Source of the DNA: Flammeovirgaceae bacterium UBA5008
GTDB taxonomy: Bacteria; Bacteroidota; Bacteroidia; Cytophagales; Cyclobacteriaceae
Direction: 5' to 3'
Assembly (NCBI GenBank): GCA_002398365.1
Contig: DGYK01000043.1
Coordinates: 953-28,215 of the forward strand
DNA: 27,263 bases
The position numbers were made by a program, and so were the translations under genes. Positions 16,394 through 23,031 of the stretch are shown here, one piece after another (position 1 is the first letter of the stretch; the number at the start of each line of letters is the position of its first letter). The notes beneath the pieces are model-generated. The model was not told where the DNA came from. It was given only the letters and a program-made list of their open reading frames with translations, and did not search any database.

Positions 16394-17803
16394 TCAATCT
16401 TTAGCCATCCGCACAATGCGTGGAATAAATTTACCTTCTACGCGCACCAAGTTGGTTTGGCACTTCATCACCTGCTCAATATCCTTGTACGCATCAGGTG
16501 CTTCTTCGGTGCTTCCACCGATCAGCGTTATTTTTTCACTTTGCAGCAGTTTCTTCAAACTACTCATCGTGATCGAGTTCTTCGCCCGCCATCGCGACAA
16601 TTTTCTTCCGGCTCCATGCGAAGCAGAATTCAATGAAGCTTCATTTCCCAAACCACTGACAATGTACCCCGGTGCAGTCATGCTTCCGGGAGTGATTCCC
16701 ATCACACCGACTGCGGCTGGTGTCGCCCCTTTTCGGTGAACGATATACTCTTCGCCATCGTGCAATCGTTCTTTCCATGCAAAGTTGTGATGGTTTTCCA
16801 CTTTCGCTAATATCGAAAATCCCATCGCACGACATAGATTTTCATGAATACGGTCGTGACACGCTTTGGCATAGTCTCCTGCTAAATTCATCGAGAGCCA
16901 ATATTCCTGCCCTTCCTCGCTATCTAAATCGAGCCAGGCGAGTTGCTTCGCCTCGCGCGGCAATTTGCATTTGTTCATAGCGATGTTCGTGTAATGCTGC
17001 GCCACGTTGGCTCCTAAACTTCGTGAACCGGAATGCGACAAAATAGCCGCATAATTTCCTGCGTGCAAATGAAGGTTATTATTTTCTTCCAGTGACACGA
17101 TCCCGAATTCCACAAAATGATTTCCGGAGCCGGAGCTTCCCAACTGCCGAACACATTTGCCATGAAGGCGTTTCAACAATTCGGTCTCTTGAAAAATGGG
17201 GCTGTCCAGAATTTCGTGATCGAGAATTTCATCAAGTCCGCCATCATTACCAAAATGTGTTTGCGCTTGCAATGCTTTCTTTAATTCATACGCGTGATGA
17301 TCTACATAACTTCCAGGTAAATCTAAAATGCTCAGCGCCATCCGACATCCAATGTCCATACCTACTCCATAAGGGATAACGGCATTACGTGCTGCGAGCA
17401 CTCCACCAATCGGTAAACCATACCCTTGATGTGCGTCCGGCATCAATGCGCCTTTGGCTGCGATCGGAAGACACATGGCTACTTCCATTTGCTGAATGGC
17501 ATTGCGCTCAATATGCTTGCTTCCAAACAAATCAAAATGCGCTGGCTCATCCGCTAATTCATAGGTAGTAAACGCATCTCTGCTAATCGTTTTTGAAACT
17601 AGTTTTAGTGCGAGCAATCCAAGTGAAGTATGGTTCACATACAGCTCAGGTTGTGCCAGCACGTGTTCAATTAATTTAATTTTCTCTTCATTAGGGGTAT
17701 GCTTAAAGTGCCGGTTCATGATATTTAAAGCCAGACTTTTCGCCACCTCCGATGGAAATTTTATTTTGAATAAGTCCTTACTATTCAATTTTTGTTTGCC
17801 CAT
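16394..17803 (-). CDS. rtcB: RtcB family RNA ligase (paralogue 1)
   Basis: 469 residues from ATG 17803, preferred over ATG 17869 because it aligns with the second RtcB and has a GAGGAG ribosome site. RtcB joins RNA 2',3'-cyclic phosphate or 3'-phosphate ends to 5'-OH ends using Mn2+ and GTP. All key positions are present: Cys153 (DIGCRM), His229 (GNHFVEFG), His257 (LSHSGSR), His339 (ENHHNFAWKE) as metal or substrate ligands, and His396 (SASHGAGR), the residue guanylylated in characterised RtcB. MPDAHQGYGLP and VHRKGATPA are also typical. Two loops differ from the paralogue: GSGNHF for GGGNHF and HSGSRSLG for HSGSRGLG. It has its own promoter and a leader of about 265 nt. The next gene begins 3 nt downstream. 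It is likely catalytically competent. Confidence 0.95.
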   Translation of the reverse strand: MGKQKLNSKDLFKIKFPSEVAKSLALNIMNRHFKHTPNEEKIKLIEHVLAQPELYVNHTSLGLLALKLVSKTISRDAFTTYELADEPAHFDLFGSKHIERNAIQQMEVAMCLPIAAKGALMPDAHQGYGLPIGGVLAARNAVIPYGVGMDIGCRMALSILDLPGSYVDHHAYELKKALQAQTHFGNDGGLDEILDHEILDSPIFQETELLKRLHGKCVRQLGSSGSGNHFVEFGIVSLEENNNLHLHAGNYAAILSHSGSRSLGANVAQHYTNIAMNKCKLPREAKQLAWLDLDSEEGQEYWLSMNLAGDYAKACHDRIHENLCRAMGFSILAKVENHHNFAWKERLHDGEEYIVHRKGATPAAVGVMGITPGSMTAPGYIVSGLGNEASLNSASHGAGRKLSRWRAKNSITMSSLKKLLQSEKITLIGGSTEEAPDAYKDIEQVMKCQTNLVRVEGKFIPRIVRMAKD

Positions 17804-17817
17804 GATTATAACACTCC

Positions 17818-17836
17818 TCATGCGTTTATAGCATGA
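17818..17836 (-). promoter_or_regulatory. Hairpin next to the rtcB1 ribosome-binding site
   Basis: Minus-strand TCATGC - TATAAAC - GCATGA is a perfect 6-bp stem whose 3' arm directly precedes the GGAG of the ribosome site, 14 nt before ATG 17803. It could limit ribosome access. It also overlaps the codons of the rejected longer start (17869), which argues for a leader role. Confidence 0.4.
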
Positions 17837-17949
17837 AGTGGAGAGAATAGGATTCCTTTCTGCATTCAAAAGAAAGCAGCGAACAAAATCATCCTCAAAG
17901 CCGGTGCTCGACTTTGTCTTAGAATTTTAAAATTTTGATTTTAGTTGGC

Positions 17950-17991
17950 AACAGCGAGCCGGATCTGGTAAGAATGCTTACCTTAGCTGTT
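17950..17991 (-). promoter_or_regulatory. Nested hairpin in the rtcB1 leader RNA
   Basis: Minus strand: outer stem AACAGC / GCTGTT (17986-17991 with 17950-17955) encloses a perfect inner hairpin GGTAAG - CATT - CTTACC (17967-17982). It sits in the middle of the long untranslated leader between the promoter and rtcB1. It has no T-run and no known riboswitch core that I recognise. A 10-codon AUG frame (MLDQSLHITL) with AGAGGAAATT before it lies just upstream and could be a leader peptide. Confidence 0.4.
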
Positions 17992-18073
17992 AAAGGGTGA
18001 TATGTAAACTTTGATCCAACATAATTTCCTCTGTTTAATGGTTGAACATTAGGAGGCAACTGTTTTGCGGTGG

Positions 18074-18103
18074 CAAAGGTAAATAAGTTTTTGAAAGTAC
18101 AAA
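18074..18103 (-). promoter_or_regulatory. Bacteroidota-type promoter for rtcB1
   Basis: Minus strand: -33 box TTTG (18100-18103), 18-nt spacer, -7 box TACCTTTG (18074-18081), an exact fit to TAnnTTTG. It lies just downstream of the terminator of the previous operon, so rtcB1 and its partner form a separate transcription unit starting near 18067. Confidence 0.7.
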
Positions 18104-18113
18104 CTTTGGAAAC

Positions 18114-18143
18114 AAAAAAAGGCTTGCTCTCGCAAACCTTTTT
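18114..18143 (-). terminator. Rho-independent terminator after rlaP-B
   Basis: Minus-strand stem AGGTTTGC / GCAAGCCT (one G-T wobble), GAGA tetraloop, flanking A-run and a run of seven T. It starts 8 nt after the rlaP-B stop and closes the rtcB2-rlaP-rlaP operon. Confidence 0.85.
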
Positions 18144-18151
18144 CTTTCAAT

Positions 18152-19228
18152 TTATTTCTGTTGCTGATAATATTTGTCTCTGATCATAATTAGCAAGCTA
18201 ATTGCTTGTTGGTAATCCGGTGCTTCAGGCAAATCAGATTTGGCAAACAAATCATCAATTCTTAAAATTTGCTCCTCAGCCTGATCGACTAAATCTTGGT
18301 ACTCAAACTCGCCTGCTCTAATCTTTAATAAATAATCTCGCTCGGAACGCCTTACATTCACTTGCTTGAACTGTACGATTTCTTCAGCCATATTCAGTAA
18401 TCGAAATACATGCATCATGTTCTTCGCGTCATAGTTCTTACCATGGCTAACCGTATTCTCATATCGCTCTTCGTTTCGTTGTTCTACCCATTCCCAATAG
18501 AGCTTATAATCTTTACAATATTTCGAATAGCCATCTTTATTAAAACTCATGACAGCTAATGACTCTACTCCGGCTGGAATTGAAGTTAACAAAACATCAT
18601 TTGCATTTTCGCCAGAATAAATTCCGTTAAACCGGATGGTATCAACTACTTGCGAAATGTGAAATAATGCATACATGTCGCGCATGTGATCAATCGCAAC
18701 AAGGCCACAATCTTGTTGTTGAAAATTCATACTATCCAACCATTGAGATAATAAAATTGATTGATGTCCTTTTATAACATAACAAAAGTCTAAAATAGTC
18801 TTTCTCTTTTGATCTATAGGGTTGAGGATCTTCTTATTCAAACCGCGTGCCTTTTTAATTTGTGTATAGGCATACTGTCCGAATGTTTGCGCACACAATC
18901 GAGATAAAAACAGCTCCGGCTTTATCTCCTGCATGAGTGGGTGTTTATAAAGAATACAATCTTCGGGTGTACTTAGCAGTTCCAATAGATTGGGGTTATT
19001 CTTTAACAACAAATCAAAAAACCTTCTGAGTTCATAATACATCTCATCATTGGTTTCGTTGTTGATCTGATCAACGAAACCAAGTCCATAAAACTCTTTC
19101 TTTGGTAAAACAAAAACACCCTTTACATCCACATCAGAAGTTGGTAGCGCTAAACCATACGCCTGACTTCCACTGATGCATTTCAATAAAAGGTGTTTGT
19201 TACTTTCTTTCAGTTGATCGGGTTTCAT
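18152..19228 (-). CDS. RlaP-like polymerase-beta-fold nucleotidyltransferase B
   Basis: 358 residues. The N-terminus has the nucleotidyltransferase signature: GSQAYGLALPTSDVDVKGVF, with Gly20-Ser21 and the metal-binding pair Asp32 and Asp34. The rest is mostly helical with no second domain that I recognise; a conserved-looking stretch is LLKNNPNLLELLSTPED. It resembles the family named RlaP (RNA ligase-associated nucleotidyltransferase, PF10127-like), which recurs with RtcB and is thought to modify RNA ends before or after ligation; the exact chemistry is not established. Its ATG overlaps the stop of rlaP-A in an ATGA (19225-19228), which implies translational coupling. It is about 110 residues longer than A and differs strongly outside the signature, so it is a distinct subfamily rather than a recent duplicate. 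A terminator follows. Confidence 0.85.
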   Translation of the reverse strand: MKPDQLKESNKHLLLKCISGSQAYGLALPTSDVDVKGVFVLPKKEFYGLGFVDQINNETNDEMYYELRRFFDLLLKNNPNLLELLSTPEDCILYKHPLMQEIKPELFLSRLCAQTFGQYAYTQIKKARGLNKKILNPIDQKRKTILDFCYVIKGHQSILLSQWLDSMNFQQQDCGLVAIDHMRDMYALFHISQVVDTIRFNGIYSGENANDVLLTSIPAGVESLAVMSFNKDGYSKYCKDYKLYWEWVEQRNEERYENTVSHGKNYDAKNMMHVFRLLNMAEEIVQFKQVNVRRSERDYLLKIRAGEFEYQDLVDQAEEQILRIDDLFAKSDLPEAPDYQQAISLLIMIRDKYYQQQK

Positions 19229-19971
19229 GCTACAAATTTTCTAAAAAGTTCGTTTAACGGATCACTATCTGGAGTAGGAGTTGCAAGAGGCACTCGCTCT
19301 TCGCAAAACGTTAATTGTCTTACCAGCCACTCATTTAGCGCTGCGTTCTTTTCAATCAAATACGATTCATCCGCATGGACCTTTATCGCCAACAGCTCTT
19401 CTGCAATTTGGTTTACGGATGCATCGAGCAAGTCGCGCAGTTTACCGAACTCCATCGGTGGCACTTGGTCGAATTCTAAAATCCATCTTGCTGCCAGCAA
19501 GGGTCGTAAAGCATAAAAATACTTCTTTAACTTAACTTGCTCTCCACTCAATTCATGATTCAACACGTTCGATGTCATACTCAAATAGTGGTGCATAGTA
19601 GCACGTGGCGAAAAATAATACGGCATCAATTTTCTCATTTCGCTCACAAAGCGATCATCTTGCCTGTATACCACAGCCGACTGCAGCCATTCGAAAAATG
19701 GTGCGTTGGATTTTCGCAATAGTCGCAATGCCTTCCGCAATTCCCACCCGTTGATGTCCAGAAGTTTGTTGATGGGCAACTCAATCACATCGCGAAACTC
19801 ATCCACACTTAAATAATCATCTATAGAATGTGCGTAGATAAAACGAACATCATAATCACTATCCGGAGATGGAAAACCCCAGGCACGCGAACCCGACTCG
19901 GCCGAATAAAGTATGTTCACCTTATTCGACCGTTCCACCTTGTTTAGTTCATTAAGAATAACCTCTTTCAT
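19225..19971 (-). CDS. RlaP-like polymerase-beta-fold nucleotidyltransferase A
   Basis: 248 residues, the usual size of PF10127-type (YcgL/RlaP) proteins. Signature: SAESGSRAWGFPSPDSDYDV, with Gly27-Ser28 and catalytic Asp39 and Asp41. Further family-like blocks are INGWELRKALRLLRKSNAPFFEWLQS (about 74-99) and YALRPLLAARWI (about 147-158). It should transfer a nucleotide, probably to an RNA end, in concert with the RtcB ligase encoded 8 nt upstream; that role follows from genome linkage described for this family and is not shown biochemically here. It overlaps rlaP-B by 4 nt. The active site looks intact. Confidence 0.88.
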   Translation of the reverse strand: MKEVILNELNKVERSNKVNILYSAESGSRAWGFPSPDSDYDVRFIYAHSIDDYLSVDEFRDVIELPINKLLDINGWELRKALRLLRKSNAPFFEWLQSAVVYRQDDRFVSEMRKLMPYYFSPRATMHHYLSMTSNVLNHELSGEQVKLKKYFYALRPLLAARWILEFDQVPPMEFGKLRDLLDASVNQIAEELLAIKVHADESYLIEKNAALNEWLVRQLTFCEERVPLATPTPDSDPLNELFRKFVA

Positions 19972-19979
19972 TTTTCAAA

Positions 19980-21386
19980 TTAATCTACCTCTTTAAACTT
20001 TTCATCGCCACACATACGCACAATCTTGGGCATAAAAGTTCCCAACACATCTACCAACTCTTGTTGCGCTGCCATCACCTGATGTATGTCTTTGTAAGCC
20101 ATTGGTGCTTCGTCCAAACCGGAGCCAATCAATTCTACACCAGCCTGCTTCAAAAACTGATTTACGTGTCCGGGCAAAATGGTTTCTTTTGCTTTTGTTC
20201 GCGACATCGTTCGCCCTGCTCCGTGTGAAGCTGAGTTAATCGAAGCCGCCTGCCCCTTTCCTCGCACAATAAAACCCGGTGTGGCCATCGAGCCTGGAAT
20301 AATTCCCAACACATCTTTACCTGCTGGTGTAGCACCTTTCCGGTGAACAATCAGCTCTTCGCCATTCGCATCTTTTTCTTTCCATGCAAAGTTGTGGTGA
20401 TTCTCAATCATAGCAAGTGGTGTTGCGCGCAAGCCAATGGCCATCCGCTCGTGAATCTGGTGGTGACAAGCCGATGCATAATCACCAGCTAAATTCATAG
20501 CCAACCAATATTCTTGTCCTGCTTCCGTAGCCAAATCCAACCACGCCAAGTGCTTTGCTTCTTGCGGAAGTTTACAAAACTCCATCGCGAGATTCGTATA
20601 ATGACGTGCAATGTTGGCACCCAATCCACGCGAACCGGAGTGAGAAAGCACAGCCAGATATGATCCCGGTGCAAGATTATATTCGTTGATCGTGTTGGTG
20701 ATTTCAACCACACCAAACTCTACAAAGTGATTTCCTCCACCGGAAGAACCAATCTGTTTCCACGCACGATCTTTCAACGAGCGTACAATGCCTAATTCTT
20801 TGAACTCAGTGCGCTCAAAAATCGCGTGATCTTTCGGCTTCCTAAAAGTAGCTTGACCAAATTGCGTGTTGTTGACCAACATTTTTTTCAAGCTTTCCTT
20901 TTGATCTTCTAACAGAGAAATTGGCAAATCATAAATCGTCATGCACATACGGCAACCAATGTCTACACCCACACCATACGGAATGACAGCATTGCGTGTG
21001 GCTAACACCCCACCTATCGGAAGTCCGTAACCCTGATGTGCATCGGGCATTAAAGCACCGGCTACCGTGATGGGCAACTTCATAGCCGTTTCCATCTGTC
21101 GCAACGCACCTTGTTCGATTGCCTCCGCTCCATAAATGGAATACGGAAGCGCTTGTGTCTTCAATTCCAAAACTGAATTGACGGGCCTCATAAACTCTTT
21201 GACAAGTGGCAATAGTACCTCATCGTTCTCAAAGGCAGCTGGATCTTGAATCACTTTTCCAAAAAGCTCTAATTGATCTTCCACCTGAAGATGTACCAGT
21301 TGGTTAGCCGCAATCGAAAGGGCTACGCCCATAGCTTTACCTTCCGAATAACCAATAGCAAAAAGTTGTTGCGCTGTTAGTTTCAT
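19980..21386 (-). CDS. rtcB: RtcB family RNA ligase (paralogue 2)
   Basis: 468 residues from ATG 21386; the longer frame from 21443 adds 19 residues without family character and would overlap a likely leader. All RtcB active-site positions are present: Cys145 (DIGCRM), His220 (GGGNHFVEFG), His249 (LSHSGSRGLG), His331 (ENHHNFAWKE) and His388 (SASHGAGR, guanylylation site). The motifs are the canonical forms, unlike two loops of paralogue 1, and most of the core is shared between the two. It is the first gene of an operon with two nucleotidyltransferases (8-nt gap, then 4-nt overlap), which points to RNA end-healing plus sealing. A near-match -7 box CATCTTTG (21407-21414) and two TGCGCA palindromes (21424-21442) precede it. 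No RtcR, archease, RtcA or PrfH gene is nearby. Confidence 0.95.
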   Translation of the reverse strand: MKLTAQQLFAIGYSEGKAMGVALSIAANQLVHLQVEDQLELFGKVIQDPAAFENDEVLLPLVKEFMRPVNSVLELKTQALPYSIYGAEAIEQGALRQMETAMKLPITVAGALMPDAHQGYGLPIGGVLATRNAVIPYGVGVDIGCRMCMTIYDLPISLLEDQKESLKKMLVNNTQFGQATFRKPKDHAIFERTEFKELGIVRSLKDRAWKQIGSSGGGNHFVEFGVVEITNTINEYNLAPGSYLAVLSHSGSRGLGANIARHYTNLAMEFCKLPQEAKHLAWLDLATEAGQEYWLAMNLAGDYASACHHQIHERMAIGLRATPLAMIENHHNFAWKEKDANGEELIVHRKGATPAGKDVLGIIPGSMATPGFIVRGKGQAASINSASHGAGRTMSRTKAKETILPGHVNQFLKQAGVELIGSGLDEAPMAYKDIHQVMAAQQELVDVLGTFMPKIVRMCGDEKFKEVD

Positions 21387-21423
21387 TTTTTTACAATTTA
21401 ATGATACAAAGATGATCCTGTGC

Positions 21424-21442
21424 TGCGCAGTCTTTTTGCGCA
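21424..21442 (-). promoter_or_regulatory. Paired TGCGCA palindromes upstream of rtcB2
   Basis: TGCGCA - 7 nt - TGCGCA, with starts 13 bp apart. Each is self-complementary, so the pair can form one 6-bp hairpin or act as two operator half-sites. They lie 38-56 nt before ATG 21386 and just upstream of the weak -7 box CATCTTTG, which suits a repressor or activator site. Low confidence. Confidence 0.35.
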
Positions 21443-21530
21443 ATCATTTTAAATCGAAAATAGATTTAGAAAAGATGAACGAGAGATCGAAACAGAACTA
21501 AACTCAAAAATGAATCAATCTAAAAGCAAA

Positions 21531-21568
21531 CCGCGGAAACCCAAACCTGCTGGTTTAGACTTCCGCGG
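21531..21568. terminator. Long hairpin after lpd, probable terminator of the suc operon
   Basis: Two-part stem: CCGCGGAA / TTCCGCGG (8 bp) and, inside an internal loop, AAACC / GGTTT (5 bp) with a tetraloop. It starts 25 nt after the lpd stop. The T-tail on the minus strand is weak (TTTGCTTTTA), but the stem is very strong. Confidence 0.7.
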
Positions 21569-21592
21569 AATTCGTAGAATAATATGTATTGA

Positions 21593-23002
21593 TTACAAAT
21601 GAATAGGTCGATTGGCCGTTGCTGCCAAGCATGCTTCTTTCACCGCCTCCATGTAAGTAGGGTGGGCGTGGCTCATGCGTGAAACATCTTCTGCAGACGC
21701 GCGATATTCCATCGCTACCACTCCGGCAGCAATCATATCGGCAGCACGTGCTCCAATAATATGTACACCTAAAATCTCGTCTGTGTTTTTATCTGCAAGG
21801 ATTTTCACCAAGCCATCTAAGTCCATACTGGCGCGAGCTCTACCCAATGCTTTGTAAGGGAAACTACCCAACTTGTACGCGCGTCCTTGTTCTTTCAATT
21901 GCTCTTCGGTGTAACCCACACTTGCAACTTCCGGCCAGGTATATACCACACCCGGAATCAGCAAATAATTAATGTGTGGCTTTTGCCCTGCGAGTTGCTC
22001 GGCAACCATCACTCCTTCTTCTTCGGCCTTGTGTGCAAGCATCGCTCCTCGCACTACATCACCAATTGCATAGATATTGTCGACTTTTGTTTTTAGATGA
22101 TCGTCTACCGGAATTTTTCCGCGATCCAATTCGATACCCACTTTATCTAAACCAAGACCATCGGTATAAGGTTTTCTTCCCACACTCACCAAACAATAAT
22201 CACCAGTCAATTCAATAGCTGCACCACCTGCTTTGGGTTCTGCCTTTACAACTACCTCTTTTCCTTTGTTTTCAACGGCCGTCACTTTGTGGCCGAGGTA
22301 AAACTCCATTCCCAACTTCTTGGTAGCTTTTTGCAACTCCTTGCCCATGGTTCCATCCATTGTGGCGATCAGGCTGTCCATAAATTCAACGACAGAAACT
22401 TTCGCACCAATGCGTGCATACACAGAGCCGAGCTCCATTCCAATAACACCTCCTCCAATAATGATCAAATGCTTGGGCACTTCTTTGAGTTCGAGCGCTT
22501 CGGTACTCGAGATGATTCTCTTTTTATCAAAAGACGCAAATGGTAATGGCGTGGGCTTCGATCCTGTTGCGATAATTACCTTCTCTGTTGTGATGGTGGT
22601 TTCTTTTCCATCGGATGATGAAGTGACCTTCACCGTATTCTTATCAACAAACGAACCTACTCCTTTCAATACATCGATCTTATTTTTCTTCATCAGAAAC
22701 GCAATGCCATCTACGTTGGCTTTCACCACACCGGCTTTGCGCGAAATCATTTGCGCCAGATTTACTTTGGGCTCGCTGATGTCGATACCGTGTTCTTTGA
22801 ATGTATGAGCCGCATTGTGAAAATGCTCGGAAGAATCCAACAATGCTTTGGAAGGAATACATCCTACATTTAAACAGGTACCTCCCAGCGTATCATACTT
22901 TTCGATGATGGCTGTTTTCATGCCGAGCTGTGCGCAACGGATAGCCGCAACATATCCTCCGGGGCCTGAACCAATTACTGTAACTTGGTATTGCATACTC
23001 AT
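21593..23002 (-). CDS. lpdA: Dihydrolipoyl dehydrogenase (E3)
   Basis: 469 residues, normal for E3. It reoxidises dihydrolipoyl groups of 2-oxo-acid dehydrogenases with FAD and NAD+. FAD-binding Rossmann motif GSGPGG at 11-16; redox disulfide Cys43/Cys48 in GGTCLNVGCIP; NAD-binding GGGVIGMELG; FAD motif YAIGDV; C-terminal catalytic His447 and Glu452 in HAHPTYMEAVKEA. The start is either Met1 or Met3 (MQYQ), 29 nt after the sucB stop. As the third gene after sucA and sucB it supplies E3 for the 2-oxoglutarate complex, and it may also serve pyruvate dehydrogenase or glycine cleavage. The strong hairpin at 21531-21568 follows. Confidence 0.97.
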   Translation of the reverse strand: MSMQYQVTVIGSGPGGYVAAIRCAQLGMKTAIIEKYDTLGGTCLNVGCIPSKALLDSSEHFHNAAHTFKEHGIDISEPKVNLAQMISRKAGVVKANVDGIAFLMKKNKIDVLKGVGSFVDKNTVKVTSSSDGKETTITTEKVIIATGSKPTPLPFASFDKKRIISSTEALELKEVPKHLIIIGGGVIGMELGSVYARIGAKVSVVEFMDSLIATMDGTMGKELQKATKKLGMEFYLGHKVTAVENKGKEVVVKAEPKAGGAAIELTGDYCLVSVGRKPYTDGLGLDKVGIELDRGKIPVDDHLKTKVDNIYAIGDVVRGAMLAHKAEEEGVMVAEQLAGQKPHINYLLIPGVVYTWPEVASVGYTEEQLKEQGRAYKLGSFPYKALGRARASMDLDGLVKILADKNTDEILGVHIIGARAADMIAAGVVAMEYRASAEDVSRMSHAHPTYMEAVKEACLAATANRPIHL

Positions 23003-23031
23003 ATCAATTTCAAATTCTGATAGTCAAATTA

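Noticed and set aside
17950..18067. Known riboswitch or tRNA-like element in the rtcB1 leader
   Set aside because: The nested hairpin does not fit a tRNA cloverleaf and no conserved riboswitch core is recognisable.
17935..18095. Open minus frame without ATG in the rtcB1 leader (ends with KIKILKF)
   Set aside because: Only a TTG start is possible and the frame crosses the promoter -7 box; no family resemblance. Kept as untranslated leader.
19193..19722. Plus-strand frames opposite the nucleotidyltransferase genes
   Set aside because: Antisense shadows; the minus-strand proteins carry catalytic motifs and tight operon spacing.
16394..21386. RtcB-PrfH ribosome-rescue module
   Set aside because: No release-factor-like gene with a GGQ or related motif is found beside either rtcB.
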